From Membranipora membranacea (lineage: Eukaryota; Bryozoa; Gymnolaemata; Cheilostomatida; Membraniporidae), in assembly GCA_914767715.1 (NCBI GenBank), contig OU612068.1:3288001-3352000 (forward strand): a stretch of 64,000 nucleotides of DNA. Direction: 5' to 3'. A program made the translations under genes and the position numbers. Of this stretch, positions 48,533 to 59,200 are shown piece after piece (positions within the stretch are counted from its first letter, which is position 1; each line of letters opens with the position of its first letter). The notes under the pieces are model-generated. The model was not told the DNA's origin and ran no database searches. It saw only the letters and a list, made by a program, of their open reading frames with translations.

Positions 48533-51383
48533 CCCTGTTTGATGATTCTGTGTTTAGATTGAGTCACAGTAATGTGCCTGGAGATGAAAGAATTTGGTGA
48601 ATTAACTAAAATTTACAGATTGGTGGCAATCCCAAGTAGGTATACACAGACTCAGAGAATTGCTGATGATGACACCACAAATCGGCCACACCGGTTAAGT
48701 GAGCTTAATTTAATTCTATATATTCTTTCAAATACCATGGCATGTGTAATCCTTGGTGCAATGCACCAGCCATGTCTGAGCAGCTTTTAATCAAAGATGT
48801 ATGAAATAATTTCATATTCACTCCTTGCAGTGCTACCTTACCTGTCCTAGGCCTCAGGCTAGTACTACAAGACATAGATAGATGCACTCCTGATCAGTCC
48901 TTACAGTCTCTCAAGCCTCTGTAAGTAACCAAGCCAAGAAGAAGAACTCGTTTCTTACACTTGATTGACACTGAGGTACTGACTGAGACTTGAGACTGAG
49001 AGAGTGAAAACTGACCAATTCACTCTGTAGCAGAATGACTCTTTGAGTCCGCTCCAATATGTTCTGTGGCACCAACAATAAAAACTTCAAACCAGATGGT
49101 ATGTCCAACTTAATTTCTTCTTACCTGTTTTATAATCCCTCTCACAGCTTACGACTTGGGCAGTGGAGTGATGTCACGCACGTGTTAGCTTACTATCTAT
49201 ATTTTCTTTATTTACTAACTAAGAAAGACCTTTCCACTACTAAAACTCTCCAAAACGCTTTGGATGCTCTTTAACCAGTTAATTACTAAACAACTAATTG
49301 TTGGTGCAAGCAGTATTATTCACTGTAAGCAATAAAATTTATGTGTAATATTTGGAGAAGTTTCAATTCGACAGCCAATTCAATCCCTGTTCCAAACTGA
49401 AATGCAATGTGACATAAGTGGATATAAAATTGCAAAATAATACATAAGCATTATAAAGTTTCGAGTAATATGTCAAGTTGTTTTACTTTTATATGTTGAA
49501 TGATATATCAACTTGTTTGTCTAAATGAATCTTTAAAATACTTATTGTATCATATTCTGGTCTTTCAGCTCTGCACTGAGAATATTAGCAAAATTATGAA
49601 GGAATGATCCACATTACTTTTATACTCTTCCTTTGTATCACCCCTGTCAAAGTAAAAATATAGTCTATATTCCTCATTATGGATCAAACAGAGAGTGTTG
49701 ATCGAGTAGCCCCAACCTATGATTTCAACTTTCAGTAAGACCATAGGATGACAAAGTTTTTCACACCGGAAAATGTGCAAAGCTCTCCGCAAAGAAGAAA
49801 AATATTGCATAAAATGTGAGTATCATTTCATAAGCTTAATTTTGTGTTCCCATACTTAGCCTGCTACTATCATTCCTAAATGAATTGAGTATCAATTAAT
49901 TTAATTATCTTGGCCACTGGTGTCATCTTACTTTCCAATTTACAAACGAACTACCACATACATGGCATATATATATTATAATTTTATATGTCTCATCAGG
50001 GACCAGTAGTCCAGTTTCAATTAGAACAGTCACTAACTAACTAGTCGTTCACCCATCATAGCATTGTGTTATGCACAATGTCATGCAGATTGTATAGAAA
50101 ACATGAGTAATTATTTTGCGTGCTGTGGAGCACACAGATCACTGCAAATACTTGGGAGTGATACTGGAGTCAGACCTAAAGTTCACTGACCACATAGCCG
50201 ACAAAATCTGTAGCGCCAGAAAGCAGATTGGGATGATCAGACGAGCTCTCTACTGGGCACCGGAGAGAGCATGACTGATTGCATACAAGTCTCTCTGCCT
50301 TCCTCATCTGGAATATGCTTCTTGTGCCTGGGATCCTTCTACAAAGAGGGAGATCAATGCAGCTAGTTATTCGGCGGAAGAACTCCAGGGTAAAGCTCCT
50401 AAATAAGGTACTGTCAAGAGAGGAGGCCCACCCTGCACTCTGCTCACTCTACGATGAATTAATAAACCAGCCCCATACTACAGTCTCGACAAGACCACAA
50501 ACACGGAACGAGCCACGCTCTATCGCTGCCACAGGGAACTGTTTTCATAACAGTTTTCTGTCCCGGACATTACGGGATATGAAAATCTAAGGACAATCAG
50601 AGGACAATACTACTGGATGGGTACTTGTACCCGCCCTGAACCCAAATGCCCTACCCATGGGATGGTATTCTGGAACAATGTCCAAACCTTATGTAGTTAT
50701 GTCCAAAAACTGAGGCACGCCCCTTACGCCCCCTAGGCGGTCTAGCGTGATGTCGTCTTTAATGTAAGTCATTAAAAAGGCCAGCGAAAACCAGCAGCAA
50801 GCATGATTGATCATCCTAATCATCCACCATCATTATTAAATTATTAATAATATCACCATACCATGAGTCCCCGCTGTGAGTATGGTGTAGTAGTAATGAA
50901 CCACTACTAGAAACTGGTGCCCAGGCTTACTTACTTAGTTAATTTGATAATTTGGTTTTTGGCATGTTGTTCTGCTTGCAACAACAAGATGATGTTGTTC
51001 GTGGACACTTCTTAAGCATCATGTTTATGGTTGCTTGTCTGATGATGCGCTCCTTGTTACTATTTTTAAACAGGCGCTAGGTCGAATGTGGAAGCTGGAA
51101 AAAGGAAAACCAGCGCACCCTTTATGCTAGATTTATATGTATCAGTTTGATTCAGCCTAACCAAATTGTGTTAGCGGCACTGTTAACCCATGAAAACGGT
51201 TATCATATGAGTTAAGTATCAGGTGTTGACCAACTGCGAGTTACTATTGGACTTTATGTTAAACTCTACGTATGTAGCTCTCTTGTTGAAAATTTGAAAA
51301 TAATTCCATTGTTCCAGAAGAGATGGTTAATAGCACTTTAGTATCCATGAGTGTAATGTCTACCTTGATACATTGTAGAGACA
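48533..51383. other. Divergent intergenic region, La to prohibitin
   Basis: Shared upstream region of La (minus) and prohibitin (plus). It contains the RT relic at 50113-50590 and no other recognisable gene. A possible 5'-UTR intron of La lies upstream of 48545 but cannot be settled here. Confidence 0.45.
50113..50590 (+). pseudogene. 3' relic of a non-LTR retrotransposon RT ORF
   Basis: Frame pieces read HCKYLGVILESDLKFTDHIA, then RALYWAPE, an in-frame stop, then AYKSLCLPHLEYASCAWDPS and, after frameshift, LYDELINQP and SFLSRTLRDMKI. This is the C-terminal end of a LINE reverse transcriptase, after the catalytic core. The 5' part is missing, as usual for truncated retrotransposition. The stop at about 50273 and the frameshifts mark it as dead. 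It may be a 3' end of the family seen at 61.7 kb. The two do not overlap in this window, so this cannot be tested here. Confidence 0.75.
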
Positions 51384-51434
51384 ATGGCTGCATTTATGAG
51401 ACTTGCCAATAATCTCACTAAAGTTGGAGTTGGT
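51364..51434 (+). repeat. Forward arm of an inverted repeat covering the PHB start codon
   Basis: This 71-base stretch (5' UTR end plus first 51 coding bases of prohibitin) is repeated in inverse at 51982-52052, with three mismatches. Confidence 0.92.
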
Positions 51435-53403
51435 TTGGCAGTTACTAGTGCCGTCGTTAACTCAGCTTTATACAATGGTAAGTTGAGGTGCTAACAACAT
51501 TGATTGTGAGGGTGCATAGTTTAATGATAAACGCCAATGTATATCCAAGCAAACTGCCACTGTCGCACTCAATTATCTTTAGATAATTATTTGTTATGTT
51601 TGGTATATCATTCTTGTTGGTTTGCTTTGCTGAGGTATTAAACTAAACCCATGATATGATTCTTTGTTTGCAGTTGATGGAGGCCATCGAGCTGTAATCT
51701 TTGACAGGGTTAGTGGGGTATCAGAAAAAGTAAGAGGAGAAGGTACACATTTTCTCATTCCAGTTGTACAGACACCTTATATTTTTGATGTCAGAGCGCG
51801 ACCAACAAATGTTCCTCTTGTCACCGGAAGCAAAGGTAAAGGATAAAAAAATGTTCTCCATGAAACTAAATAAAATATGGTCTCATGCACTTGTGAGAGA
51901 CTCCAGATCCACAGAGCTGTTTAAAGACTTCTACTCAAGTTTGTGAAACATCATTAAATCTTGAAACTTGGATGTATTGTCCCGACTCCAACTTAAGTGA
52001 GATTATTGGCAAGTCTTATAAATGCAGCCATTGTCTCTACAATGTATCAAGTGTGAACAAACTTACAATATGACTTCTTTGGATTACCAAAAAAAAATCA
52101 CGTAACATCAGGATTTACACATATGTCATCTTATTTCTGACTGACAATTCTCCACTTTTCTTGTGTATTTCAGATTTACAGAATGTCAGCATAACGTTAC
52201 GTATCTTGTTTAGACCCCAGCCATCATCTCTACCTAACATATTTGTAAATCTTGGTGTTGATTACGATGAGAAAGTCTTACCTTCTATCACAAGAGAAGT
52301 TCTCACTGCAGTTGTTGTGAGTACTGTATATTGCTGTTCATACAAACACATTCATTGAAAAGTGTCACTCTACCTCTTGCTGGCAACTGTTGGATATATA
52401 CACAGATTGTCTTGTACCAAGTTTCGCACTTGACTCCTTCTCACTTTGCTCTGTTGTAGGCTCAGTTTGATGCCAGTGAGTTGATCACACAGAGAGAGAT
52501 GGTCTCACAGCGTGTTAACGAAGAATTAACAGAGAGAGCTGCACAGTTTGGTCTCATACTGGATGACATCTCACTTGTAAGTTCTTAAACGGAAATTTGG
52601 TAATAATGTGATGAGTAAGACTCGGACTATTTACAGTTTTATGACTGGTCTAGATCAACATCATGCTAACAATGATAATGTGGGGCTGAGAGTAACATAG
52701 TAACTGTGAAGAGTTCCAAATTAAGTAGCTTTTGTAAAAATTGTTTAAATGCTCACCAAGTTGCAGTATAATATGGCTATCCATGTAATGTGTGTTGTTG
52801 TTTTTTAGACTCACTTAACATTTGGTGCAGAGTTCACCCAAGCTGTTGAGCAGAAACAAGTCGCCCAGCAGGATGCAGAGAGGGCTCGATACCTTGTCGA
52901 GAAGGTGAGATATTCATAGTAATGTCCCAAAACAACTCAGATACCCTCGGCCGGTGAGGCGGAGATGTGTTTTCCTACCAAAATATAGTAGCTTAGTGGC
53001 AAAAGGCCACTACTGGGCACTGGCATATATATCACCTTGAAATATCTATGTCTCCATTCACATAAACTGTAATGAAATGCAATTTAATTCCACTCTGCAG
53101 CATTTGATTTTAGTTAAACTTATAAAGATGTTTTATCTTAAGTTGTCTTCGAAGTTCTCTAATCTGATCATGTCTATATTTTCTTTCAAGGCTGAACAAG
53201 TGAAGCAGGCTGCTGTTATCAGTGCAGAGGGAGATTCTCTCGGTGCTAAACTCATTGCCACATCTCTCTCACAGGCTGGAGAAGGTCTGATCGAGCTGCG
53301 TAAAGTCGAGGCTGCCGAGGATATCGCTGCCATACTCGCCAGATCTAGGAATGTTGTATACTTACCGTCAGGCCAACAAACACTCCTCGCATTGCCACAG
53401 TGA
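51384..53403 (+). CDS. PHB1: Prohibitin 1
   Basis: Six exons: 51384-51477, 51674-51835, 52174-52316, 52460-52576, 52809-52904, 53191-53403. Together 825 nt, 274 aa (human 272). Prohibitin forms ring complexes with PHB2 in the mitochondrial inner membrane and supports m-AAA protease control, cristae and respiration. Seen: N-terminal hydrophobic anchor (about 14-30, [15 protein letters not shown]), then the SPFH domain starting [16 protein letters not shown] with [33 protein letters not shown] and [10 protein letters not shown]. The coiled coil (about 180-215, [20 protein letters not shown]) and the C-terminal ISAEGDS and [15 protein letters not shown] blocks follow. It is PHB1 rather than PHB2 by length and by these blocks. 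AATAAA follows the stop by 16 bases (53420). An inverted copy of exon 1 sits in intron 2. Confidence 0.97.
51982..52052 (-). repeat. Inverted copy of prohibitin exon 1 within intron 2
   Basis: Read on the minus strand this equals 51364-51434 at about 68 of 71 positions, including the ATG and its context. Similarity ends sharply on both sides. Confidence 0.92.
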
Positions 53404-53419
53404 TAAACTGAGATTGGAA

Positions 53420-53425
53420 AATAAA
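53420..53425 (+). terminator. PHB1: Polyadenylation signal AATAAA, prohibitin
   Basis: Only about 16 bases past the TGA at 53401-53403. If used, the 3' UTR would be very short. A second cluster lies near 53752. Confidence 0.45.
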
Positions 53426-54259
53426 CTTACTTGCTCTGTGAAAGCAGTGGGTGAGGCTAGGCCAGGCCTGTCTGCATTTTACCACAAGAGTATTGATCAG
53501 TGGAACATGAGATGCTAGGATTTGTTTTAATCGTGCCAAAGAACGAAGTTATATACGGTTGCCAGCAATCGAAGTTTCATCATCCTGGGTTCCGCTTTTC
53601 AATCTAATTTGAGTTGTAAATTATCATATTGTGAATAGATTCTGTACAAACACCCTGTCATTACAGTTTGTGCTCTTTGATTTCTCAACTGCAGTTCAAT
53701 TATTGACAATGTTGGTGGTTGTTTTCTGGAGCTATTCATTTGTTTATTGGAATAAATAAATATTGGATAGAAAAAAAGAAGTTGAAAGTTGAAACAGGCA
53801 CTTTTTCTCCAAATACCTTCATACACATTGCAATCGTCCAGGTTAGCACACATTTTCCGTTTCATAAAGAAGGTAGATGAGTATTAATGTGGGCACACAT
53901 ACATGCGGCTCGTTTGGTAGTGATATCATGGTGATTCTGGTTGGCAATAGTTCCTATAACGTGTAGAGGCATTGATATAATTATATCAGTGTGTATAGGT
54001 ATTGGCCTTCACACCCAATAATACCTGGTCTTGCCTTATGGCTTATTCATTGCAAAGGCGGCAATGTATAGGTTTACGTGGCAACCATGATGTCACAAAT
54101 TGATTCCAGTCAAGAAATTGCGACATGGTAAACACATTTGAGTAAAACCGACAATTATGTTGTTACCTTTACTTTTAGTTGATGGTTATGTTATCCCTGA
54201 CTATGTTATTCAAACTACTGGATTTAGGGCTGCCTTGGTTGATTTACAGATTACCTTAA

Positions 54260-54578
54260 AGGGTCAGTCATACTAGAAAAGTGGATATATTACCCCAGTA
54301 AATCAAATATTGTGAGTTCATAGGGCAAATAAAAATAATAAAAAAAATGAAAATTGTGGAATATAGCAATTAGCTTTTTTTTTCAATTATTTCAGCAAGG
54401 ATCATAGTGGATCATAGTGGTCAGAGGGAGGCAATAAATCACTATGATCCCAATTTTCAGACTTTGCAGCAGTTTTACTGCAATTAGGTTCACAGGCTGT
54501 TTTTTTCATATCCCCTAATTACTTTTCAGCCTGAGATCTTTAAAACCATACCAAACATGGCCTAGTATGACTGTCACT
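54260..54578. mobile_element. piggyBac-like MITE with TTAA target duplication
   Basis: 17-base terminal inverted repeats AGGGTCAGTCATACTAG (54260-54276) and CTAGTATGACTGTCACT (54562-54578) match at 15 of 17 positions. Both are flanked directly by TTAA (54256-54259 and 54579-54582), the target duplication typical of piggyBac transposition. The 319-bp interior has no ORF and carries repeated GGATCATAGT and inverted ACTATGATCC words. It is therefore a non-autonomous element needing a transposase from elsewhere. Confidence 0.85.
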
Positions 54579-56257
54579 TTAACACTAAATAGTTCATAAC
54601 TTTCAGTGATCACATAAATACAGTCATTGTTTGAAGGCCAAAGGGCAGCAAATGGGGCTTGTTGTATCAATAATCTGAAGTAGGTGCTTTATGAAGCGAA
54701 TGCCATCAATCATGATGTTCAAGCTAGTTAATGTGGTGAAAGCAGACGCTCAAAACAGCAGAGCTGTCTCAATCTACAAAATATTACCTAAATCACAAAA
54801 AATTACATCCTGATTGAGTTTCCGGTGACTGCCAAAAGTTCATTGATGTTAGATCAGGGAGTGTGGGACAAACCCCCTGGTTAAATGTCGCAAAGTGTTC
54901 AAATGCATTTATGAAAACAAATGTAGGAGTCGGTCCCTCTCTTATCATAGCGACACAACTCCAAATGTGAAATGGCAGCTTGTCTTGTTGACCCATGCCT
55001 TGGTTCCCCCGCAAAAGAACCTTGTCAAAACAGGCTATATTCATGGGTTCAGACTATCCTTAGCAACCATGCCAAAACGGACCCGAACACAAATCAGGTT
55101 TGATTTTGGAAACCTGGAAATCTGTTTGATAATAATATTACCACTGAAAACAGAAGAGTGCACAAGGTTCCGAACCTCATTGACTAACAATAGCGGATCC
55201 ATATTTCTGACTAGTATTTGAGTCCGAGTACAGATACAAATTGAACCATTTAGTTGCGTGATGGGTTTTATGGGCCCCATTACTTCAATAAAATGGTTGT
55301 GTCGACCTCAAGTGAGCTTAGAGAGCTGGATCAACAGGTTCACACATGGAGTCAGATTATATCAAATCAGAATAGGTGAATTTCCAACTATATCAATAAA
55401 CTAATTGAAAAAGTTAAATTCACATCCCGGGATCCTGGTCTTTGAGCTCTTCAAAACCTAGTTAGACTTAGTGCTTTACTAAACCACTTCATAAGCGGGA
55501 CATAATACCAAAGATACATGAATTGCTCAGAAGATGAAATCGACATTTGCACCTTCTCTAGATAATAAGTTGATTCTTTGTTAATAACTCCTTAATTTAT
55601 ATGTGAGTGCGATTAAGATGTTAGCCTCGATCTAATTTCATTAAGTGACTTACCCGGAGAGTCTGACTTGCATGGTAACAATATTCAACATCAACAGTCG
55701 TACCATGACAAAGATTAGTCTATGAATGGTAACAGTTATATAATTATGTGGAAGTGTGAGGCAACGGGAAAATCAACTTAACCCCTGATATAAGAAGCTG
55801 CCAGCTTAGGTAGGATGCATTTCACTATGTATAATGGTACCCGAATATAGCTTTGCAGTAAAATCAGACTAATGAATGTTCACAATATGAGCACAACACA
55901 CTAATGCGCGTCGGAGACAAATAATATTATTATAGACAAGAAACAGATCTATAACTCTAAAATATTGGCCAAAAAATTAAGCATGAAAGACAAACCGCAC
56001 CCAAAGTGAACTTGCAGCAGTGTGTGGGGCAATAAAACCTGATAAGATCTGAAGGTAAAGCCGTATTGAGAGGTGAGAATGAGAGCTTAGAGTAAATGGA
56101 TCATGTGTAGATTCATTATTATAGAAAACAATATAACACAACATAACCTAACACCATCTTGGACACCTAACCAGCAAGCGATCTCCCAAAGAACGATTCC
56201 TGTATAAAAATATGCTGGTGTATGTTACCAAACAAATAACTAAAATAATTAATCCAT

Positions 56258-59200
56258 TCACTTGACATTGAGGCTATGTTTAACTCTGTTGACAATGTCA
56301 GCTACTTGAGGCATAGATTTCTCTTCCAGTGATTTGGCATAAGGCATTGGTATATCAGCTCCACAAACTCTCTGTACTGGTGAGTCCAGATAATCAAATG
56401 CTGTGCCTACAATACAAAATCACACTACGGGTTGAGAAAATAGCAGTGGTAATTATATAAGAAATCAGAATTTTTTTTTTTGCAAGAGTGCAACAAAAGG
56501 TAACAGGTAAAGCATCACATATTGATACGAATTTAGATCTAAACCAGACGCTGCTTTCTTTATAAACTCACTCTCCATAACTCTGGCGCAAACCTCCGAT
56601 CCGATGCCGCTCTGAGGCCATCCTCCCTCCACGGTGATCAGGTGATTTGTCTTCATAACAGATTTCACGATAGTCTCCTCATCCAGAGGGCGGATTGTTC
56701 TCAGGTTCACAACCTGTACGTCATAAATTGAAATCGTGTCAAATTGACATTTGACAAAGATATCAGATCTTTGCAAAAAAAAATCTTGACCATCAATATT
56801 ATTCATGACTCTCAAAATATGAAGAGCATACACAGAAGACAGAGGTGACAGTGCTATACATAACCCCGTCTCTGTTACTGATTTTCTGCTGTACTTAAGT
56901 CATAGGGTTTATAGTGTAAAATATTTAATCATTAAGAAGAGTAAGCAACATTTGTTCATGCTTTCCTTCACAGTTATCCATCCTATTTGTTCCACAGAAG
57001 ACAGAGCATTGGTTTCAAACTTACCTCACACTCGATACCTTGACCAGCCAACTCTTCGGCAGCCATTAGACAAAATCCAACAAATCTAGAGTGACTTACT
57101 AGTGTCATGTGACTACCTGGTTAACAAGATGACAATACAGCATTAATTCATATTTGTACAGTGCATATATTTTTGACAGACGAGACCATAATTATATTTA
57201 TGGCTTCAAATTTGTCACCGAGTTTTCAATCATTCTACAGGGAATACCAAGCTGATGTCCATTGGCACAGGTGAAGAAATCTTCTTTCGATCATTTTGGT
57301 TTTTAATATCAAATCATTAAGGGGTTAATGAACACCATAACAGAAACTAGTGAACTGTTTATCCATAAAAAATAAAGTTATGAAATGAACCACATTACGT
57401 ACCAGCTCTCTCTATCTTAGCTTTGCCAATTGGCAGGACAAAATTATCGGAGAGAGCCTCATCAGACATTGGCATCCTCTCATTATACATCATCTCGTTC
57501 TCCAAAAATACGACTACAAAACAATAATATAGCGCATTATTAGCTTCATCAAAAACACAACTATAACAATAATATAGCGCATTATTATCCAGATCTGGGC
57601 ATCGCTGATAATTTGTGTCCAACATATCGACTGTATTGCATAACTTTCTAGGAACGATGCTTGTTTTGTGAGTGTACATATGCGATTTGAAATGGTATCA
57701 TGGTAAATTGGTAAAGCATTCGATACCGTTTTGGTGAATTGGTCTATTTAATCTGCTGGCCAGTATACTGACGCTTGGGTTCAACTCCAAACACATACAA
57801 TACGATGTAAAGTGTGTTATGGATGTCTGGGTAAAAGCCCATACATCTGAAAGGGATGGAAAGCCTTGAACAATAAGCTGAGCTGCGATTGTCACAAAAC
57901 AACCAACTTAGCCATTAACAGACGTAGTTGATCTTGGCTAATATGCAAGCGAATGTGTGTAACAAAAGAAGTCAACTCACTCGGATTTGGGTCCCTTATA
58001 GAAGCCTTGAGTAAACCTTTACAATCTTCAGCTGAGTAAGGAGAGATAACCTTTAATCCTGGACATGAGCCATACCAGGCAGCAAAACACTGTGAATGTT
58101 GAGCTCCAACGCCAGCAGCAGCACCTGAGCAAAAAAAATAAAGCCTCACAATAACCAGCTACTGAAGATTGAAGAGTCAGGTTCATCAATGAACTCCCTC
58201 TTCGAGGAAGAGGGAGTTCATTGGGTTCATCATGTGAAAGAATTAATGAAACAGATACAAACGACAGCCTTCTCCAGGAGGGCAGGACTGATTGGGGCTG
58301 GATTATCAGCTCTAGCCGATGCCTTGGTAAGTGATCCAAATATGTAAAATCAGACAATCAATGAAACATAATACTTGCTAGGTACTAAGAAAATATATAA
58401 CCACTGATACTTCCTTGTTTATTTAGTATGTATGGGTTTAATGCGCTGTTCAGCTTTCCAGGATCAAAATCTCAAGAACTAACATGAATCTGACCATAAG
58501 GAAGTTGCGCCACTCACCGTTAGGTCCCCTGAAAGTGACAGGCACGGGTACCTGTCCTGCTGACATGTAAAAGGTCTTGGCAGCAGAGTTAATAATTTGA
58601 TCTATAGCTTGCATAGCGAAATTCCATGTCATAAATTCACATATCGGTTTGAGACCTGCCTGCAACAGAAATAAAAAAATACTAATTATATTATATATCG
58701 CTGAGAACGAAGATAGACTATAACCCTCTGATTATGTGTTATTTTTAGGATTTTTGAAGGCCTCATTATGTCAGTGCATATTTATGGGGTAAATACCTAC
58801 ATGTAGAATAATAACAGTCTGTTCATCACATAATATTTACTTTGTTTGTAACTAGTAATTACTACCTCTATATTTTTTTATGATGTGACAGGATGACAAA
58901 GAATATTTCATAAGGAATTTCCGCAAAATAACTAAGGCAACATAGAAAAATTTCAGACACAGGCAGTTAACATAACTGAGAGCAATTATAAAATATTTGA
59001 CAGAAAATAACAGTTTGGGATACCTCTGATGATAACATCAAACTCAGACAGTGACCTCGATACTCTCTGTATAGTACACATGAGCCATGTTGGCTGTATT
59101 CTACATGTGCAAGCGTCGGCCTGGAGTCAATATCCTGGTTGTTTTTACTCAATAACCAAGCAGACTTATTCAAAATAAACTATATAAAATTAGTCACTCA

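Larger units (their letters stand above)
53404..56257. other. Convergent intergenic region, prohibitin to PDHB
   Basis: Holds the prohibitin 3' end (AATAAA 53420-53425, with a further AATAAATAAA near 53752), the TTAA-flanked MITE at 54260-54578 and the PDHB 3' flank. Frames at 54.8-55.3 kb show no recognisable protein. Confidence 0.5.

Noticed and set aside
54793-55280. Overlapping frames of about 80-108 aa on both strands
   Set aside because: They mirror each other on opposite strands without any known domain. Typical of stop-poor random sequence.
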